Source: an uncultured Steroidobacter sp. (GTDB lineage Bacteria > Pseudomonadota > Gammaproteobacteria > Steroidobacterales > Steroidobacteraceae). From it: DNA of 27,527 nucleotides. Shown here one piece after another: positions 1-8,289 of the stretch. The stretch is taken from NCBI GenBank assembly GCA_946478975.1, contig CAMLEO010000064.1, forward strand, positions 1 through 27,527, written 5' to 3'. The notes under the pieces were generated by a model. It had not been told where the DNA came from and ran no database searches. It saw nothing but the letters and a program-made list of their open reading frames with translations. How positions within the stretch are numbered: the stretch's first letter is position 1; every line of letters starts with the position of its first letter. The translations under genes were made by a program, and so were the position numbers.

Positions 1-483
1 AAAGCTCCAGTAGATGGTGCGATTGGTCGCGAACTGCGGGTCGAGCGCCACATCGAGCAGACCGCCCTGGCCTTCGAAGAACACCTTCGGCAGGCCTTTC
101 AGCGGCGCCGATTTCTTGCCATCTTTGCCGATGATGCGCAGGTTGCCTTGCCGCTCGGTGACCAGGATGCGCTGGTCGGGCAGGAATTCGAATGCCCAGC
201 CGCTTTCGATATCCTTGGCAACTTCGGTCACGTCGAGCTGGAAGTCGCTCTGCAAACCGCCGATGCGGGTCTGGCCTGCGAACGCCGGCTTGAAGTCTTT
301 GCCGTTGGGCTCGCGTGTTTCCAGCGGGGCGCCCGGCTGGCCCGGCGCAGCGGCGGCCTGGGCCGTGTCCGCAGTCTGTGCGGCGGGCGGGGGAGTTTCG
401 CGAGAGCAGGCGGCACACGCGGCAAGAACGACGAGAGCAGTGGCCGTGTTCAGGAGCGATGAACGTGAGTGGTTCGGATGCAT
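1..483 (-). CDS. PQQ-dependent sugar dehydrogenase-like lipoprotein, N-terminal part (runs off the window)
   Basis: The open frame starts at an ATG at 483 and reads through position 1, giving 161 residues without a stop. The N-terminus has a signal peptide with a lipobox (L20-A-A-C23), so export and lipidation are predicted, followed by an Ala/Pro/Gln linker to about residue 55. The later part reads like the first blades of a soluble aldose sugar dehydrogenase (YliI/GDH-B type beta-propeller): GWAFEFLPDQRILVTERQG, then GQGGLLDVALDPQF. In that family the protein oxidises sugars in the periplasm using PQQ. The C-terminal PQQ and calcium sites lie outside the window, so the cofactor cannot be confirmed. 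It diverges from the MFS/spermidine synthase gene across only 46 bp. Confidence 0.82.
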   Translation of the reverse strand, partial: MHPNHSRSSLLNTATALVVLAACAACSRETPPPAAQTADTAQAAAAPGQPGAPLETREPNGKDFKPAFAGQTRIGGLQSDFQLDVTEVAKDIESGWAFEFLPDQRILVTERQGNLRIIGKDGKKSAPLKGLPKVFFEGQGGLLDVALDPQFATNRTIYWSF

Positions 484-510
484 GGCTTTCCCGGTGCGTG
501 ATGGCTGGGC

Positions 511-524
511 ACAGTATATACAAT
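511..524. promoter_or_regulatory. Shared AT-rich divergent promoter core
   Basis: The 46-bp gap between two divergent genes contains ACAGTATATACAAT, the only AT-rich stretch there. On the plus strand TACAAT (519-524) fits a -10 hexamer. On the minus strand TATACT (518-513) fits another. No good -35 hexamer is visible on either side. For the plus strand the predicted transcript start falls almost on the ATG at 530. Confidence 0.4.
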
Positions 525-529
525 AGAAC

Positions 530-2605
530 ATGACTTCCCTCTTTGCTGTCGCCGTCATTCTCGGCGCGTGCCTGTTGTTTCTGGTTCAGCCGCTGATCGC
601 AAAGATCATCCTGCCTTGGTTCGGCGGCACGTCGTCGGTCTGGAGTGCGGCACTGGTGTTTTTCCAGGTGTGCGTGCTCGCCGGCTACACGTATGCCCAT
701 TTGTTGACGACGTATGTTGAACCTCGCAAGCAGCGTCTGATTCACGGCGCACTGCTGCTCGCTGCATGCGTGTTGATGCCCATCCTGCCGTCGGATTCGT
801 TGCGTCCGAGCGCCGGTTCCGATCCCACACTTCAGATTCTTTGGCTGCTCACGGCCACGGTCGGCTTGCCGGCGCTGATGCTGAGCTCCACCAGCCCGCT
901 GCTGCAGGTTTGGTACATGCAACGGATGCGCAGCGAGCCGCCGTATTGGTTGTTTGCATGGTCCAATGCTGGATCGTTGCTGGCGCTGTTGAGCTTTCCG
1001 TTCGTGCTCGAGCCCGCGTTCAGCGCACACACGCTGGCGTGGATCTGGAGCGGCTTGTTTGTATCGTTTGCGTTGCTGTCGATTGCCGTGGGTTATGTGA
1101 GCCGTGGCGAAGCGGAGCCAGTGGTCACCGAACAGAAGCAGGCAGCACCCGCGGCTGCGCCGAATCTCGGGCAGATGGTGATCTGGGTGGTGCTCGCCGC
1201 AGCGGCCTCGGGTTTGTTGGTGGCGGTCTCGGCGAACATGAGCGCCAACGTCGCGCCGATTCCGTTGCTGTGGGTGGTGCCGCTGGCGTTGTATCTGCTC
1301 ACGTTCATCCTGGCGTTCAGCGGCCGCCGTTTCTATCACCCGACCTGGTTTTTCCCCGTGCTGGCGCTGGCGATCGGCTGCATGGCTGTTCTTTATACCC
1401 AGAGCCTCGTGAACTGGCCGATCGAGCTGGTCATTCCGGTGTATCTCGCCAGCTTGTTCATTGTTTGTCTCGCATGTCACGGCGAGTTGGTGTTGCGGCG
1501 TCCGGCGCCGCAGTTTCTCACACGATTTTATCTGTTGATCTCGTTCGGTGGCGCGCTAGGCGGCGCATTCGTCGGGGTGATCGCGCCGAACGTGTTTCGG
1601 ACATATGTCGAGTTCCCGGTGTTGCTGGTCGTGATTGCTGAGCTGTACGTGCTGATGCAATGGTATCGGCGTGGCTCGCGTCGCACGCTCTGGCTGGTGC
1701 GGATCGTGATGGTGGCCGGCGTCGTGACGCTGGTTGTGCAGCTGATGCGCGCGGAGATCGAAGTCCGGCGCGGCAACGTGCTGGTCGAAAGAAACTTCTA
1801 CGGCATGCTCACGGTGCGCGACGAGCTCGATCGCGGCGAGCTGTCGCGTCGGCACCTGGTCCACGGCAGCATCAGTCACGGCTATCAATATCTCCACGGC
1901 AGCTATCGCAATCTGCGGGCCTCGTATTTCTCCACCCACTCAGGCGTCGGGCGAGCGTTGACCGCCTTGCAAAGCGAAGGGCCGGTGCGTTTCGGCGTGG
2001 TCGGTCTGGGCGTGGGCGTGATGACGGGCTACGTTCGCAACGGCGATTACGCGAGGGTGTATGAGATCAATCCCGCCGTGCTGGACATTGCCGATCATTA
2101 TTTCACGTTTGTTCCCAACGCCCGCCGCAGCGGCGCGGATTTCGATGTCCTGCTCGGCGATGCCCGCCTGACGCTGGAACGGCAAACGCCACAGCAGTTC
2201 GATCTGCTCGCGATCGACGCATTTTCCAGCGACGCGATTCCGGCGCATCTGCTGACCAACGAAGCCTTCCACTTGTACTTCAAACATCTGAAGCCGAACG
2301 GCGTGCTCGCCGTCCACATTTCGAATCGCTACGTCAATCTGATGCCGGTGTGCGCTCGGGCGGCCGAGCATGTCGGCAAGCCGGCGCGAGTGGTGGTCAG
2401 CCTGAGCGACGGCATGTTCGACACCAGCGTTTGGGTGCTCGTTACTGCGAATGAAGCGTTGTTTGATCGGCCGGAGTTTCAGGATGCGACCATGTATCCG
2501 CCGACGGCGAGCCCGACGTTCCAAGGGTGGACGGATCAGTACAGCAGCCTGTGGCCGGTGCTGAATCTGTCCGGCAAGGCGTACGCGATGGCAGCGACTA
2601 GATAA
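530..2605 (+). CDS. Fused MFS-type membrane / spermidine synthase-like protein
   Basis: This is a 691-residue two-part protein. Residues 1-405 hold about ten hydrophobic helices (for example 5-27, 40-60, 72-88, 105-125, 215-235, 243-262, 275-290, 300-316, 335-352, 385-405). Residues 410-690 form a spermidine-synthase-like Rossmann domain with the nucleotide-binding loop GVVGLGVGVMTG (489-500), an acidic residue after the next strand (E512) and LLAIDAFSSDAIP (559-571). Proteins of this layout are annotated as fused MFS/spermidine synthase, but true polyamine synthesis is usually unproven. The DAFSSDAIP segment is the kind of variant seen in these fusions, so a different aminopropyl or methyl transfer is possible. 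No Shine-Dalgarno sequence precedes the ATG. The 3' end overlaps the convergent ATP-grasp gene by 8 bp. Confidence 0.85.
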   Translation: MTSLFAVAVILGACLLFLVQPLIAKIILPWFGGTSSVWSAALVFFQVCVLAGYTYAHLLTTYVEPRKQRLIHGALLLAACVLMPILPSDSLRPSAGSDPTLQILWLLTATVGLPALMLSSTSPLLQVWYMQRMRSEPPYWLFAWSNAGSLLALLSFPFVLEPAFSAHTLAWIWSGLFVSFALLSIAVGYVSRGEAEPVVTEQKQAAPAAAPNLGQMVIWVVLAAAASGLLVAVSANMSANVAPIPLLWVVPLALYLLTFILAFSGRRFYHPTWFFPVLALAIGCMAVLYTQSLVNWPIELVIPVYLASLFIVCLACHGELVLRRPAPQFLTRFYLLISFGGALGGAFVGVIAPNVFRTYVEFPVLLVVIAELYVLMQWYRRGSRRTLWLVRIVMVAGVVTLVVQLMRAEIEVRRGNVLVERNFYGMLTVRDELDRGELSRRHLVHGSISHGYQYLHGSYRNLRASYFSTHSGVGRALTALQSEGPVRFGVVGLGVGVMTGYVRNGDYARVYEINPAVLDIADHYFTFVPNARRSGADFDVLLGDARLTLERQTPQQFDLLAIDAFSSDAIPAHLLTNEAFHLYFKHLKPNGVLAVHISNRYVNLMPVCARAAEHVGKPARVVVSLSDGMFDTSVWVLVTANEALFDRPEFQDATMYPPTASPTFQGWTDQYSSLWPVLNLSGKAYAMAATR

Positions 2606-3611
2606 TTTCTTTCGCCGGTTGCACGGGAGCGGTGCGATTGTCGAGCCGCACGGCGTTGCGCACCGAATCGAGTAATCGTTTCCACGAGCTGCGACGGCGC
2701 TGAGTCGGCGGCAGGCCGAGGCGGCTGCGCATCGCATTGAAAATCTCGTTGGGCACGCTGATGCCGCAGGCTCGTTCCAATCCCTGGAAGCCGGGCGAGG
2801 AGTTGGCCTCGCAAATTCGATAACGGTCGCCATCGAGCAGAATATCGACGCCGGCCACATCCAGCCCGAGCACCTGCGTGACGCGAACCGCAAGCTCGGC
2901 CATCTCCGGCGGTGGCTCGAACGCCGTGCCGACGCCGCCCAAGGAAATGTTTGATTTGAAGCTGCCGTCGGTAGAGCGTCGCTCCATCGCCGCGACGGCG
3001 CGACCGTTGACGACCAGCACGCGCACGTCGCGCCCATGACTCGCTTCGATGTACTGCTGGAAAATGAAGTCCGACCCGGACTGCGCGCCGTCGAGCAGAT
3101 TCGCCAGATCGTTGAACTGCTCGCGATTCGCACACAACAGCACGCCGTTGCCGCGAGTACCGCGCAATGTTTTCACGACCACGGGAAAACCCAGCTCGCG
3201 CTCGATCACGTTCACGTCGACTGGAAACTTGCCGAGGATGGTTTTGGGAATCGGAATGCCGGCGCCGGACAGCATCTGTAATGTTTGCAATTTATCCGCC
3301 ACCGCTTCGACGGCACTGGAGCTGTTGACCATGGCGATGCCCTGGCGCTCGAAGTGACGCAGAACCGCCAGCGTGAAATAAGTGGTCTCGCTGCCGGTGC
3401 GCGGAATGATCAGATCGGGTTTGGCGAGCCGCCGGCCCTGATACACCGCCGACCAGCCCTCGGTGCCGTCGACGATCAGCTCGAAATGGCGCGGATTCAG
3501 CACATCGCAGCGAATGCCGGCTTCGGCAGCCACCTGCTGAAAGCGCATGACCTCGGCGGCTTCGGGAACGTCGCGACGCAGCTCTCGATGAAACAGCAAC
3601 CAGCAATGCAT
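2598..3611 (-). CDS. RimK-family ATP-grasp ligase
   Basis: The 337-residue protein has the ATP-grasp fold of RimK-type alpha-L-glutamate ligases. A pre-ATP-grasp domain occupies about residues 1-100. It is followed by VVVKTLRGTRGNGV (144-157, the lysine and Gly-rich loop that clamp ATP), the FIFQQYIEASHGRDVRV segment (183-198) that pairs E189 with the catalytic Arg region, and CEANSSPGFQGLE (267-279), whose E268 and N270 bind Mg. The family joins an amino acid to an amine or a peptide C-terminus with ATP. The substrate here is unknown. It is the last gene of a six-gene minus-strand run, 78 bp after the BON gene. The start ATG is preceded by GAGG at a spacing of nine bases. Confidence 0.88.
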   Translation of the reverse strand: MHCWLLFHRELRRDVPEAAEVMRFQQVAAEAGIRCDVLNPRHFELIVDGTEGWSAVYQGRRLAKPDLIIPRTGSETTYFTLAVLRHFERQGIAMVNSSSAVEAVADKLQTLQMLSGAGIPIPKTILGKFPVDVNVIERELGFPVVVKTLRGTRGNGVLLCANREQFNDLANLLDGAQSGSDFIFQQYIEASHGRDVRVLVVNGRAVAAMERRSTDGSFKSNISLGGVGTAFEPPPEMAELAVRVTQVLGLDVAGVDILLDGDRYRICEANSSPGFQGLERACGISVPNEIFNAMRSRLGLPPTQRRRSSWKRLLDSVRNAVRLDNRTAPVQPAKEII

Positions 3612-3623
3612 GCGTCAGGTCCT

Positions 3624-3658
3624 CGATGAGGCGAAGGCGCATGCTGCCTGCCTCATCG
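3624..3658. repeat. 9-bp inverted repeat in the BON-to-ligase gap
   Basis: CGATGAGGC (3624-3632) and GCCTCATCG (3650-3658) form a perfect 9-bp stem with a 17-base loop. It lies between the BON gene and the ligase start, 13 bp upstream of the ligase ATG. No T-tract follows on the minus strand, so a classical terminator is unlikely. A processing hairpin or an operator is possible. Confidence 0.5.
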
Positions 3659-3689
3659 GGCCCTGTCCATCACAGATCGGTGACATTTC

Positions 3690-4376
3690 TCAACGAGTGA
3701 CGCGCAGACTGTTGATCACATCGCGAACGCCGGGAATGCGCTCGATCAAATCTTCCGCATGCCGCTTCTCGTAGCGCGACTCCACCGTGCCGGAGAGCAC
3801 GACCTCGCGATCGTTCACGGTCACGTCGATGTTGCTCGCGTCAATGTGCGAGTCGTCCGTGAGACACTGACACACGTCTTCCTTGATGCGCTCATCGGAG
3901 CGGCGATAACCGCGCGGACCGCGGCCACGAAACTCGCCCGACTGTCGTTCCTGCCAGCGGCCGGGTTCGCGTTCGCCAAAATTGCCGCTGCCGTACAACA
4001 CCTCGTCGCGCTCGGGCACTTCGCCTTCGCCCAGCCAAGGCGTCTTGGGGATGCCGCCGTGGCCGAAGTAACCGCTGTCGTACATCGAGCCGGCGCGCGT
4101 CAGCGGGTGATCGCCGAGAAACGGATTGTCACTGGAGCCGCCGTACTCGTCCCGGCCGCCGCGGCCGAAGCGTTCGTAGCCCGAGCCGCTGTACGAGTTT
4201 TGCCAGCGATCGTTGAAGCGACGGCCCTCGTCGTTGAACGACGGATGATTGCGATACGGATGCTCGCCGTAACGCGCTTCCGCTTCCTCATGCCATGAAT
4301 CGCGCGACAGCGGGTCGAGCGGAAAGCGCGTACGCTCGGGCTCGTCGCGGCGACGCCAAAAGTCTCTCAGTGCCAT
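3690..4376 (-). CDS. BON-domain protein with Gly/Arg/Tyr-rich N-terminal region
   Basis: The 228-residue protein has two parts. Residues 1-160 are low-complexity and rich in Gly, Arg, Asp, Tyr and Trp, with no signal peptide and no membrane segment. Residues 161-228 form a BON domain (DERIKEDVCQCL, then IDVTVNDREVVLSGTVESR, then IPGVRDVINSLRV). BON domains bind phospholipid or other ligands and occur in OsmY-like stress proteins, but here export is not evident. Similar Gly-rich BON proteins are usually annotated only by domain. GAGGA precedes the ATG by eight bases. It sits 34 bp after the GT4 gene on the same strand. Confidence 0.8.
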   Translation of the reverse strand: MALRDFWRRRDEPERTRFPLDPLSRDSWHEEAEARYGEHPYRNHPSFNDEGRRFNDRWQNSYSGSGYERFGRGGRDEYGGSSDNPFLGDHPLTRAGSMYDSGYFGHGGIPKTPWLGEGEVPERDEVLYGSGNFGEREPGRWQERQSGEFRGRGPRGYRRSDERIKEDVCQCLTDDSHIDASNIDVTVNDREVVLSGTVESRYEKRHAEDLIERIPGVRDVINSLRVTR

Positions 4377-4410
4377 AGTCGTCGTCCTCGCTTCTAGTCA
4401 AGGCAAGGAA

Positions 4411-5592
4411 CTAACGGGTTGCGCTTCGGACAGTTCCAGCCTGGCGCAGCAGCGATTCGTAGATTGCTCGCAAGCTGGCGGCGCTGAGTTTTTCGTCGAA
4501 GTGTTGTAGTGCGTGCACGCGACCGCCGGCGGCGCGCGCCTGTAAAGCTTGCCGATTGGCGAACGCGCTCGTCATCGTCGCGCTCAGCTCTGGCACCGAA
4601 TCCGCGTTCGTGAAGCTGAGAAACGGCGCGACGCCGTGCGACTCGTAGGCTTTCAGACGATTGGTGAGCACCGGAACGGCACACGCCAGGCATTCCAGAA
4701 ACGTCACCGGGAAAGCGTCCATCTCCGGAAAATTCACCGCCAGGTCCGCGGCCGCAAACAAGGCGGGCTGTTCAGCGTACGGCATGCCGCCGACCCAGCG
4801 CACGCGCGCAGCGATGCTGAGCTCTTGAGTGAGCCGCTGCAGCTCCGCGACCGAGGTGCCGACACTGTGTCCGAAAGTGCGAACGATCAGGTACGACTCG
4901 TCTCGCACCGACGCAGGCATCGCCGCAAAGGCTCGAATGATTTCTGCCGGTCGATACAAAGCGCCGAGCTGTCGCACGCATAGATAAACGATAGCGTCCG
5001 ATTCGATGTTGAGTCGGGCGCGCCACTGCTGGCGCTGTTCGGTCAAACCCGGTCGAAACAATTCAGTGTCGATGCCGATGGGGAGCAGGGCGCTCGGCAC
5101 GTCGCGTCCGGCGATGTTACGCGCCGTGTCGATGATGTCGTCGCTGTCGACGATCAACAGATCGAGTGCGCGTAACGCAGCGCTGAGCCGCAGGCGGGCT
5201 GGATCGTCCTCTGGCGCAGTCAGCGGAACATTCAAATCGCTGCCCCACGCGGTCGCGACCAGCGGCTGACCGCCGGCCAGGCTCACATCCAGCACGCGAT
5301 CGTCGATCCACTGGACGTGAAAGACATCGGCGCGCGTGGACGCCAACAACGGTTGCAGGCGCCGCTTGTGAAGGAAGGCCAGCGGCCGCGAGCCGATCAA
5401 CTCATCGAGCTTGCGCATCCGGCGTGGATATTTGTATTGCTCCACGCCGGGCATGCTGGGCGAAATCGCGCCGCTGTGCTCGATCAGTGCGACCGAGCAT
5501 CCGGCGAGCTGCAGCAATCGCAGGTATCGCCGGCAATGAATGTGCATCTGTCCGCGCTGCCCGAAGGGCGCCGCGACCATTGTGACTTTCAT
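4411..5592 (-). CDS. GT4-type (GT-B fold) glycosyltransferase
   Basis: The protein has 393 residues from the ATG at 5592. A longer frame reaching back to 5823 would lie inside the aminotransferase gene and is rejected. It begins MKVTMVAAPFG, as GT-B enzymes often do, and has an acceptor-domain segment ADVFHVQWIDDRV, the inter-domain LLPIGIDTELFRPG typical of GT4, and a donor-site motif NFPEMDAFPVTFLECLACAVP near residue 295. In that motif an Asp stands where the first Glu of the classical EX7E pair usually is. It probably transfers a sugar from a nucleotide-sugar to a cell-surface glycan. The start lies 4 bp after the aminotransferase stop, which implies co-translation. Confidence 0.87.
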   Translation of the reverse strand: MKVTMVAAPFGQRGQMHIHCRRYLRLLQLAGCSVALIEHSGAISPSMPGVEQYKYPRRMRKLDELIGSRPLAFLHKRRLQPLLASTRADVFHVQWIDDRVLDVSLAGGQPLVATAWGSDLNVPLTAPEDDPARLRLSAALRALDLLIVDSDDIIDTARNIAGRDVPSALLPIGIDTELFRPGLTEQRQQWRARLNIESDAIVYLCVRQLGALYRPAEIIRAFAAMPASVRDESYLIVRTFGHSVGTSVAELQRLTQELSIAARVRWVGGMPYAEQPALFAAADLAVNFPEMDAFPVTFLECLACAVPVLTNRLKAYESHGVAPFLSFTNADSVPELSATMTSAFANRQALQARAAGGRVHALQHFDEKLSAASLRAIYESLLRQAGTVRSATR

Positions 5593-5596
5593 TCGA

Positions 5597-6748
5597 CTAG
5601 TGGACGGCGCGCAGGATGCGCGTGATCTCGTCGACTTCCTCGAAACGCAGGCCGGGGTGCAAGGGCAGAGTGATGGCGCGGCTCGCGAATTCGTGCGTGA
5701 GCGGCAACGTCTCGGTGAAATGCCCCTGAAAGCCGCTGAATTCCAGAATGGAGGGGTAGTGCATGCTGGATTGTATGCCCGATTCCCGTAACGCGTGCAC
5801 GGCGAGCGGCCGGGCCTGCGCACTGGGCGCCAGCGCGACCATCAGGTGGCCGGAGGAATGTTCGATGCCGTCGGCAAACACCATGGTCCAATGCGGGCCG
5901 CCCGCCAGGCCGTCGCGATAACGGGCCAGCAGTTCGCGGCGCTTCTGGTTGCCGCCGAGCAATTTCGCGAGCTGCGCGCGACCGAGCGCCGCATGCAATT
6001 CGTCGAGCCGATAGTTGAAGCCCGGCATCGCGATGTCATAAGAGCCGGCACGGCCCTGGTGGCGTTCCCACGAAGAACGAGTCATGCCGTGAGAGCGCAG
6101 CATCTGCAGCTTTTCGGCGATGTCGGCGCGGTTGGTCACGATCATGCCGCCTTCGCCGCAGGCGAGATTCTTGTTGGCGTAGAACGAGAATGTGCCGATA
6201 TCGCCAATGCTGCCGGCCATGCGCCCATGCGGCGGACGCCGCTGGGCATCGTGATAGCGCGCACCGATGGCGTGGCAGGAGTCTTCGATCAACGTGATGC
6301 CGCGGCTCTCACACAGCTGGAGCAGTTCGTTCATGCGGCTCAGATTGCCGCCATAGTGCATGGGAATGATTGCCTTGGTTCGCGGTGTGATCAGTCGCTC
6401 GACTTGCCGGGGATCGATGGTGGGCTCGGTCAGGCTGCAAATATCTGCAAACACCGGGGTCGCACCGGCGTAGAGCGTCATGTTTGCAGCGGCCACGAAG
6501 TTGATCGCGGGCTGGATCACTTCATCGCCGGGACCGATGCCAGTCGCATGAATGGCCAAATGCAATGCAGCGGTCGCGCTCGAAACGGCGAAGGCATGTT
6601 GCGCCGATTGCAGCCTGGCGAATTCCTGCTCGAAGGCCAGGACTTCAGGCCCCATGGACAGCCATTTGCTGGCGAGGACCCGGTGTGCTGCTTCGGTTTC
6701 TTCCGCGCCATAGTCCAGCACGGACAGCGGAATGCGCCAGTCGCTCAA
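5597..6748 (-). CDS. DegT/DnrJ/EryC1/StrS-family sugar aminotransferase
   Basis: This is a 383-residue PLP enzyme of the family that aminates keto-sugar nucleotides. Visible features are VSSATAALHLA (55-65, cofactor phosphate region), LIEDSCHAIGA (153-163, D156 pairing with the pyridine nitrogen) and FSFYANKNLACGEGGM (187-202) with Schiff-base Lys193. The length is normal for the family. The only start that keeps the conserved N-terminus is TTG at 6748. In-frame codons upstream run into a TAG at 6773, and GGAG lies eight bases ahead of the TTG. It likely supplies an amino sugar to the neighbouring glycosyltransferases. Confidence 0.9.
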   Translation of the reverse strand: MSDWRIPLSVLDYGAEETEAAHRVLASKWLSMGPEVLAFEQEFARLQSAQHAFAVSSATAALHLAIHATGIGPGDEVIQPAINFVAAANMTLYAGATPVFADICSLTEPTIDPRQVERLITPRTKAIIPMHYGGNLSRMNELLQLCESRGITLIEDSCHAIGARYHDAQRRPPHGRMAGSIGDIGTFSFYANKNLACGEGGMIVTNRADIAEKLQMLRSHGMTRSSWERHQGRAGSYDIAMPGFNYRLDELHAALGRAQLAKLLGGNQKRRELLARYRDGLAGGPHWTMVFADGIEHSSGHLMVALAPSAQARPLAVHALRESGIQSSMHYPSILEFSGFQGHFTETLPLTHEFASRAITLPLHPGLRFEEVDEITRILRAVH

Positions 6749-6772
6749 TGTTCGTACTCCGTGTACTCGAGG

Positions 6773-6967
6773 CTAAGGCAAGTAACTGGTCGGTGCGCGA
6801 GGCGTGTCGGGAGGATCGACGATCAAACTATATGTTGCCAGGGTCGCGGCGACGATGGCCATGCAGATCAGCACCACCGGCCGCCACGGCAGGTGCCCGG
6901 ACGCCTCGGTCCGGTGCATGAATCCCGGCTTGAACAGCCGGTGTTGTAATGTTCTTCCCACAGCCAT
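6773..6967 (-). CDS. Small single-pass membrane protein, unknown
   Basis: The 64-residue frame begins with ATG preceded by AGGAAG at a five-base spacing, a strong start signal. It contains a basic N-terminal half (residues 1-29), one hydrophobic helix (about 30-51, PVVLICMAIVAATLATYSLI) and a short Pro-rich tail, so the topology is probably N-in. It fits between the GT2 and aminotransferase genes on the same strand. Its stop lies 24 bp before the aminotransferase start, in the same reading frame. No family was recognised. A role as a membrane partner of the glycan genes is only inferred from position. Confidence 0.6.
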   Translation of the reverse strand: MAVGRTLQHRLFKPGFMHRTEASGHLPWRPVVLICMAIVAATLATYSLIVDPPDTPRAPTSYLP

Positions 6968-7047
6968 GGAAGCTTCCTGCCAGTCGCAGCGGCTGGTGCA
7001 TTGAGCATCGACGTGAGCTCGAAAGCTATAAGGGTAAGCTGCCGTTG

Positions 7048-7998
7048 TTAGTTCCCGAGTCCTTTTGGCAAAGCAACCAGCAGGCGCAGCGCTCCTTTGA
7101 GCTTGCGCAGTGACGAGCCGGGCACCTGCGAGCTGTCGCGATAGGTGCGTAGTCCGGCGCGTACGCGACCCGCCTTTGTTTGATCCAGGGCGGCGTCGAT
7201 GTGAGCTTTGACCAGCCGGTCGCGATGAGCGGCGATATCCACCGTGCGCGTCACGCTCGGCGCCAGCGCCTGCAAAGCCTCCAGAGCCGGCCTTTCGTGC
7301 CTGGCGCGATTGGCGTAGAGCCGCACCTCCGCCAGCACTTCATCGGTGAAGATCACGCCCCCTTGCAGGAATGTTTGCAGCGCGAACAGGGTGGTGTGGC
7401 CAACCGTAAGCGTCGTATCGAAGCGCAGCGACTCGATCCACGCGCGCCGAAACATCGTCACTTGCACATAGGACGGAATTTCGTTGCACGCGACCAGGGC
7501 GCTGAAGGCACGTTCCTTGGGAATGCGGCCGAAAGCACTCGATACCTCCTGCAGCAGCACCGGTCGGCGCAGCTCGGGATACGACGGAAATTGATCGCGC
7601 ACGATCTTGCCGGTCTCATCGCTGAACCATACGAAGTTGGAGAAGGCACAGACGACGGTCGGATCGTCGGCGACAAAACCGTGCAGCCGCTCGACCAGCG
7701 CAGGTCCCCAGCGGTCGTCGGCATCCAGAAATGTCACAAACTCGCAGCGCGCCGCGTCCAGGCCGGCATTGCGAGCGGCGGCGGCACCAGCATGTGTTTG
7801 CTTGATGTACTCGATGCGCGGATCTTTAGAGCGACGCACGACCACCTCGGTCTCGTCGGTCGAGCCGTCGTCGACCACGATGATCTGCTCGGGCTCGACG
7901 CTTTGGGCGAGGATGGATTTGAGTGCGTCGCCGATGAACCGACCGTGGTTGTAACAGGGGACGATGACGCTGACGGGCGCGTAGTTTGTGGAGCTCAT
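7048..7998 (-). CDS. GT2-type (GT-A fold) glycosyltransferase
   Basis: The protein has 316 residues from the ATG at 7998; a GTG seven codons upstream is the alternative. The N-terminal GT-A domain is clear: VSVIVPCYNHG (9-19), IIVVDDGSTDET (39-50, nucleotide binding), AGAAAARNAGLDAA (70-83) and FLDADDRW (90-97) carrying the DXD metal site. The C-terminal 150 residues are more variable and probably bind the acceptor. No transmembrane helix is seen, so it should act at the cytoplasmic face. It is the first gene of the six-gene minus-strand run, and its upstream region (7999-8289) must carry the promoter for that run. Confidence 0.88.
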   Translation of the reverse strand: MSSTNYAPVSVIVPCYNHGRFIGDALKSILAQSVEPEQIIVVDDGSTDETEVVVRRSKDPRIEYIKQTHAGAAAARNAGLDAARCEFVTFLDADDRWGPALVERLHGFVADDPTVVCAFSNFVWFSDETGKIVRDQFPSYPELRRPVLLQEVSSAFGRIPKERAFSALVACNEIPSYVQVTMFRRAWIESLRFDTTLTVGHTTLFALQTFLQGGVIFTDEVLAEVRLYANRARHERPALEALQALAPSVTRTVDIAAHRDRLVKAHIDAALDQTKAGRVRAGLRTYRDSSQVPGSSLRKLKGALRLLVALPKGLGN

Positions 7999-8289
7999 GA
8001 CGCATGATAAGCCACGCACGCGGCTTCGAGTTTGCGCACGGCCTTGTCGGTGCGATTGGTGGCGAGACTGAGGCCTAATCGGATTGCACGAGCGCTGCCG
8101 CGAGACGCGTCACACATCCTCAACGATCGCCTTCGCGCCAGGTCACACTTCGGGCAGAAAAACAGCGCTCGCGCGAGCCGTTGGCGCACGCGTGTAAGAC
8201 TTTGCCCTGTACAGCAAAACGACAGTGGCGAGACATAACCTCGCACGACATAGTGCCGCCGCCTTCGGGGGCGAGTTCAAGGAGCACAG
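7999..8289. other. Divergent intergenic region
   Basis: These 291 bp separate the GT2 gene (minus) from the PEP-CTERM gene (plus). Several open frames cross it, but none has a recognisable domain or a start signal. Promoters for both directions are expected here; no convincing -35/-10 pair was found. AAGGAG at 8279-8284 is the ribosome binding site of the plus-strand gene. Confidence 0.5.

Noticed and set aside
5593..5823. 77-residue N-terminal extension of the GT4 gene
   Set aside because: It overlaps the 3' end of the aminotransferase gene and shows no GT-B character. The ATG at 5592 matches the family's N-terminus.
7995..8246. 83-residue minus-strand frame upstream of the GT2 gene
   Set aside because: It runs through the divergent intergenic region, overlaps the GT2 start and has no domain, hydrophobic segment or ribosome site.
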